Shown one piece after another: positions 60,642 to 64,000 of a stretch of DNA of 64,000 bases. How positions within the stretch are numbered: the stretch's first letter is position 1; each line of letters opens with the position of its first letter. This DNA is from JBBRXZ01 sp038232415 (GTDB taxonomy: Bacteria; Patescibacteriota; Saccharimonadia; Saccharimonadales; UBA4665), in the NCBI GenBank assembly GCA_038232415.1, contig JBBSHY010000001.1, positions 1 to 64,000 on the forward strand, read 5' to 3'. Both the position numbers and the translations under genes were made by a program. Below the pieces are notes generated by a model. That model ran no database searches. It saw nothing but the letters and a program-made list of their open reading frames with translations, and was not told where the DNA came from.

Positions 60642-60644
60642 TAG

Positions 60645-61154
60645 TTATTTGATGTAGGACTCCCAGCCTTCAGTTTGGAGTCTCGCGTCCTTGGCTAGGA
60701 CGTCGTCATGTTGTTTCTTGATGAAATCGTAGTATTTTTTGGCTAAATCATCATCGTGGAGGGCTAGAATGCGAATAGCTAGCAAACCCCCGTTACGGGC
60801 GCTGTTTTCTGGCATGGTGGCGAGCGGGATGCCGGGGGGCATTTTGATGTTGGACCAGAAGGCTTCGTGGCCGCCGCTTTCTCCTTTAATAGGTATGGCA
60901 ATGACCGGTAAAGTCGTTTCCGACGCAGTCATGCCCGGTAAATGGGCCGAGCCGCCTGCACCGGCGATAATAATTTTCAAACCCCTGCTCTCTGCCTCTT
61001 TAGCATAGGCGGACATTTCATCCGGTGTACGGTGAGCTGAAACAATTCTGGTTTCATATGCAACGCCAAATTCTTCAAGCGTTTTAGCTGCCTCGCTCAT
61101 AATATCCAGGTCTGAATCTGACCCCATAATTATGCCGACAAGTGGGTTACTCAT
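60645..61154 (-). CDS. purE: N5-carboxyaminoimidazole ribonucleotide mutase
   Basis: Moves the carboxyl group made by PurK. The class I pattern is VGIIMGSDSDLDIMSEAA, the catalytic His lies in IVSAHRTPDEM, and the substrate loop is IIAGAGGSAHLPGMTAS with GGHEAFWSNIKMPPGIPLAT. 169 aa is normal. purK lies 8 bp upstream, the usual pair. Confidence 0.96.
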   Translation of the reverse strand: MSNPLVGIIMGSDSDLDIMSEAAKTLEEFGVAYETRIVSAHRTPDEMSAYAKEAESRGLKIIIAGAGGSAHLPGMTASETTLPVIAIPIKGESGGHEAFWSNIKMPPGIPLATMPENSARNGGLLAIRILALHDDDLAKKYYDFIKKQHDDVLAKDARLQTEGWESYIK

Positions 61155-61162
61155 GGTTTCTC

Positions 61163-62296
61163 CTATATGCTTATTGCTTCTCGGGCTTTGTGAGCCCGTT
61201 CCCGGGCTTCTTCAACCGTCTGGCCGGTAGCCGTAATGTGGCCCATTTTACGATCAATCTTGGTCGGTGATTTCCCGTAAAGGTGTATTTTAGTATGCGG
61301 GTCTTTAGCGGCTTTGTCGATGCCTTCGGGCTTGGTTTCGCCGTCGCGTTCACCCAGTATGTTAATCATAACAGCCGCCGGGACTATCATATCTGTCGGT
61401 CCCAAAGGTAAGCCGCTGATAGCCCTGATGTGCTGTTCAAACTGCGACGTCCGGCAGGCCTCAATCGTATAATGGCCCGAGTTGTGGACGCGCGGTGCTA
61501 TTTCATTTATTAATACCCGGCCATCTTCGGTTAGGAACATTTCAATTCCAAATACACCTGCGCCCTCCAGACGGTTTACTGCGTCTACAGCGACTTGCTT
61601 GGCTTTTTCTGCGGCGGCCCGGCTAATATCGGCTGGGGCCAGGACGGTCGTACAAATATTACGGTGCTGAATGGTTTCTACAACCGGATAAGTAGTGGTT
61701 TGGCCATCTGTATTCCTGGCAACCAGGACGGCCAGCTCCTTTTTAAATGGCACGAAGTTCTCGCCATAAAGCTGCTGGCCGTCAAAGGTTTTAAGGGCGC
61801 GCTTTAGTTCTTCCGGATTACTTACAACTTCATTTCCCCGGCCGTCATAGGCCCCGTGGCGTGTCTTGATAAGTAGCCTGCCTCCAAAATCGCTTAAGGC
61901 TTTTTTGGCTGAGGCTTCATCCGTTATTTCGACAAAATCAGCCACAGGCAGGCCGGCTTCACGTAACATTTTTTTTTGAGCTAATTTATCCTGGATTAAA
62001 CGGATTGTTTTTGGAGACGGGTTGATCTTTTTACCCGCGCCGGCAAGTTCCTCTAAAACCGAAGTATCAAGGTGCTCAATCTCGACAGTGATAAAATCGG
62101 CATTTTGAGCCAGTGATTCGAGAGCTTTTTTATCATAGAGATCGCCGATGATTTCCTTTGCTCCTACTTGGGCAGCCGGCGAGTTAGGTGACGGATTAAC
62201 GACTATAACCTTGAAGCCGAGTTTGATCGCCGCTTCCGTCAGCATCCGGCCCAGCTGGCCGCCGCCAACAATCCCAATCGTCTCTGCTTGGCCCAT
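61163..62296 (-). CDS. purK: N5-carboxyaminoimidazole ribonucleotide synthase
   Basis: Uses ATP and bicarbonate to carboxylate AIR. An ATP-grasp enzyme starting IGIVGGGQLGRMLTEAA, with LLIKTRHGAYDGRGN, the metal/ATP region FGIEMFLTEDGRVLINEIAPRVHNSGHYTIEA, and a C-terminal KIHLYGKSPTKIDRKMGHITATG. 377 aa is typical. It is divergent from purC across 28 bp. Confidence 0.96.
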   Translation of the reverse strand: MGQAETIGIVGGGQLGRMLTEAAIKLGFKVIVVNPSPNSPAAQVGAKEIIGDLYDKKALESLAQNADFITVEIEHLDTSVLEELAGAGKKINPSPKTIRLIQDKLAQKKMLREAGLPVADFVEITDEASAKKALSDFGGRLLIKTRHGAYDGRGNEVVSNPEELKRALKTFDGQQLYGENFVPFKKELAVLVARNTDGQTTTYPVVETIQHRNICTTVLAPADISRAAAEKAKQVAVDAVNRLEGAGVFGIEMFLTEDGRVLINEIAPRVHNSGHYTIEACRTSQFEQHIRAISGLPLGPTDMIVPAAVMINILGERDGETKPEGIDKAAKDPHTKIHLYGKSPTKIDRKMGHITATGQTVEEARERAHKAREAISI

Positions 62297-62324
62297 ACAG
62301 TAATAATACCGTACAATAGAGGTA

Positions 62325-63293
62325 ATGGATATACAGTCAATAGAGACTACTGACTTTGCTTTTCCGGGTCAAACGGCGCTCTACCATGGCAAGGTCCGCG
62401 ATGTGTATACAATTAATGACAATATGTTGGTGTCAGTTGCTACTGACAGGATATCGGCATTTGATATCAATTTACCGGCGCCTATTCCTTTCAAAGGCCA
62501 GGTTCTGAACCAGATGGCAGCGCATTTTCTGGAGAAAACCCGAGACATCGCCCCTAACTGGCTGCAAGCTGTACCTGACCCGAATGTCAGCGTTGGCCAG
62601 AAAGCCAAACCGCTGGAAGTTGAGATGGTAATAAGGGGTATTCTGGTGGGCCATGCCTGGCGGGAGTATAAAGCCGGTAAACGCAGCATTTCCGGCGTGC
62701 CAATGCCTGAAGGCCTGCAAGAATACGATCCTTTTCCTGAGCCGATAATTACGCCGACGACTAAAGCCAGTGTTGGCCATGACGAGGACATCGCGCAGGC
62801 CGAGCTTATCAGCCAAGGCCTGGTCACATCTGAAGAGTGGGAACAAATGGTTTCGTACACCCGCCAGCTTTTTGCCCGGGGACAGGAGATGGCCCGGGCT
62901 CAGGACCTTGTACTGGCTGATACAAAATATGAATTTGGCAAATTGGACGGCAAGCTCATACTAATAGATGAAGTGCATACCCCTGACTCGTCGCGCTATT
63001 TCTACGCTGATACTTATGAAGCGTTTTTAGCAGACAGAAGTGTTATGCCGCCTAAACATTTCTCGAAAGAATTTGTGCGGGAATGGTTGGTTGCCAAAGA
63101 CTTTGACGGGCATAACGATAACCCTGTACCGGAAATGCCCGGCGAATTCATTCAATTAGTATCTGAGCGTTATATAGAGTTGTATGAAAAAGCCACGGGT
63201 CAGAAATTTGTTAAAGCTGACAGCGGTGACGTTATGAAAAGAATAGAGCAGAATTTATTAACTTATCTGGAGCAGAGCAATGAAACCCATTAA
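62325..63293 (+). CDS. purC: SAICAR synthetase
   Basis: Joins CAIR and aspartate. The long (about 300 aa) form is recognised by LYHGKVRDVYTIND, SVATDRISAFDINLPAPIPFKG, RGILVGHAWREYKAG, LADTKYEFGKLDGKLILIDEVHTPDSSRY and SKEFVREWL. 322 aa. TACAAT (62312-62317) lies 7 nt before the ATG, with an AGAGGT between them, so the start may be leaderless or use that site. purB begins inside its last codons. Confidence 0.95.
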   Translation: MDIQSIETTDFAFPGQTALYHGKVRDVYTINDNMLVSVATDRISAFDINLPAPIPFKGQVLNQMAAHFLEKTRDIAPNWLQAVPDPNVSVGQKAKPLEVEMVIRGILVGHAWREYKAGKRSISGVPMPEGLQEYDPFPEPIITPTTKASVGHDEDIAQAELISQGLVTSEEWEQMVSYTRQLFARGQEMARAQDLVLADTKYEFGKLDGKLILIDEVHTPDSSRYFYADTYEAFLADRSVMPPKHFSKEFVREWLVAKDFDGHNDNPVPEMPGEFIQLVSERYIELYEKATGQKFVKADSGDVMKRIEQNLLTYLEQSNETH

Positions 63294-64000
63294 CTTACCG
63301 ACTGTCGACCTATCACCTAACTACAGCGCCGTTGATCCGCTTGATGCCCGTTATTATAATGCCGAGATCGCCTGTTACTTGTCGGAGCGCAGCCGGATTG
63401 CCTACCAGGCTTATGTAGAGGCCGCACTGGCCCATGCCCTGGCCGATTTTGGCGTCTGTTCGCCCGAGATCGCACAGCAAATTGAGCTGGCTACTACAAA
63501 AGTGACAGCCGAGGCAGTGGACGAACATGAAAAAACTACCAAACACGATGTTAAAGCTTTAGTGAACACCATTAAAGCTGAGCTATCCGATGAAGCTAAG
63601 CCTTATGTCCACTTCGGGGCCACCTCTTACGACATCGTGGCGACGGCTATGAGTTTGCAACTAAAGGCGGCTATCAATGAGCTGGTAATTCCACGTTTAA
63701 ACGAACTTGAAAAGACACTGCTTAGATTAACCAAGGACTATGCTGAAACCGTTCAAATAGGTCGTACCCACGGCCAGCATGCTGTGCCAATTACTTTTGG
63801 TTTTGCGATGGCCGAATACGTCAGCCGCATCGGCGGAAGTATAAAATCTCTTCAGGTTCTTAGCGGTAAGCTCCCAGGCAAGTTCTCCGGCGCTGTTGGC
63901 GCTTATAACGCACTTAGTTTGTTTGTTGACGACCCACTGGAGTTTGAAAAAAAGATTCTCGGATATCTGGGTCTGGAGCCGGCGCCTTATTCTACGCAGA
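63280..64000 (+). CDS. purB: Adenylosuccinate lyase, cut by the window edge
   Basis: 240 codons are visible and the frame is open to the end of the window. It starts at the ATG 63280, overlapping purC by 14 bp, as coupled purine genes do. Recognisable parts are KHDVKALVNTI, VHFGATSYDIVAT and QIGRTHGQHAVPITFGFAMAEY with the conserved His, then KFSGAVGAYNAL. It catalyses two fumarate-releasing steps, one in IMP synthesis and one in AMP synthesis after PurA. Confidence 0.93.
   Translation, partial: MKPINLPTVDLSPNYSAVDPLDARYYNAEIACYLSERSRIAYQAYVEAALAHALADFGVCSPEIAQQIELATTKVTAEAVDEHEKTTKHDVKALVNTIKAELSDEAKPYVHFGATSYDIVATAMSLQLKAAINELVIPRLNELEKTLLRLTKDYAETVQIGRTHGQHAVPITFGFAMAEYVSRIGGSIKSLQVLSGKLPGKFSGAVGAYNALSLFVDDPLEFEKKILGYLGLEPAPYSTQ

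Noticed and set aside
1..64000. CRISPR arrays, insertion sequences, prophage genes
   Set aside because: No regularly spaced direct repeats, transposase, integrase or phage structural genes were seen.
1..64000. UGA recoded as glycine or tryptophan, as in some CPR lineages
   Set aside because: UGA ends well-delimited genes such as the umuD-like gene and makes ATGA overlaps at pip, purF and pyrF.

Overview
The window looks like chromosome of a Patescibacteria/CPR bacterium, most like Saccharibacteria. This is an inference from gene content, not from a marker-gene phylogeny. The hints are a sigma-region-4/HARE protein, a membrane-anchored Clp-type ATPase with no ClpP nearby, a class E sortase, a PEGA-domain protein, an ArgG enlarged by an extra domain, many tiny membrane orphans, and start codons lying 6-8 nt behind a -10 box. 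UGA is used as stop. Unusually for such an organism, the window carries de novo purine synthesis (purF, N, D, L, M, K, E, C, B and A; purH not seen), pyrD/pyrF/pyrE, PRPP synthetase, the two oxidative pentose-phosphate enzymes and two folate genes.

Layout. 0.3-11 kb (mostly minus): sigma4/HARE regulator, topA, dprA, pth, der, an rRNA pseudouridine synthase, and a PAS histidine kinase with a response regulator that has a long disordered tail. A plus-strand structured RNA with its own promoter and terminator lies between dprA and pth. 11.0-15.5 kb (all plus): tRNA-Glu, then a run of small orphan genes. Three related 37-bp repeats, each ending like the 3' end of that tRNA, plus one partial copy, punctuate it: a candidate cassette island. 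15.5-20.9 kb (minus): umuC, an umuD-like gene, a 45-aa ORF, a second two-component pair and a DUF3048 protein. 21-27 kb: gltX, envelope proteins, sortase and tRNA-Leu. 27-34.9 kb: small hydrolases (one frameshifted), exonuclease III, pyrH, folB, folE, Clp-like ATPase, tRNA-Ser.

35-45 kb: MacB-like ABC pair, NRAMP-related transporter, MarP-like protease, uppP, then zwf, pgl, purA and prs, running from glucose-6-phosphate to PRPP and AMP. 45.2-48.7 kb (plus): a tight operon of ArgG fused to an MGS-like domain, a cytosine-deaminase-like amidohydrolase and a TauE/SafE permease, with no known joint pathway. 48.7-51.2 kb: divergent pyrD and pyrFE sharing a 26-bp palindrome. 51.2-64 kb: the purine genes in four alternating-strand blocks, with a ribbon-helix-helix regulator beside a 30-bp palindrome between purM and purF. 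purB runs off the right edge.

The most promising items are the tRNA-Glu cassette array, the unassigned structured RNA, the ArgG-MGS operon, and the widespread leaderless-type promoter geometry, which also settles several start codons.
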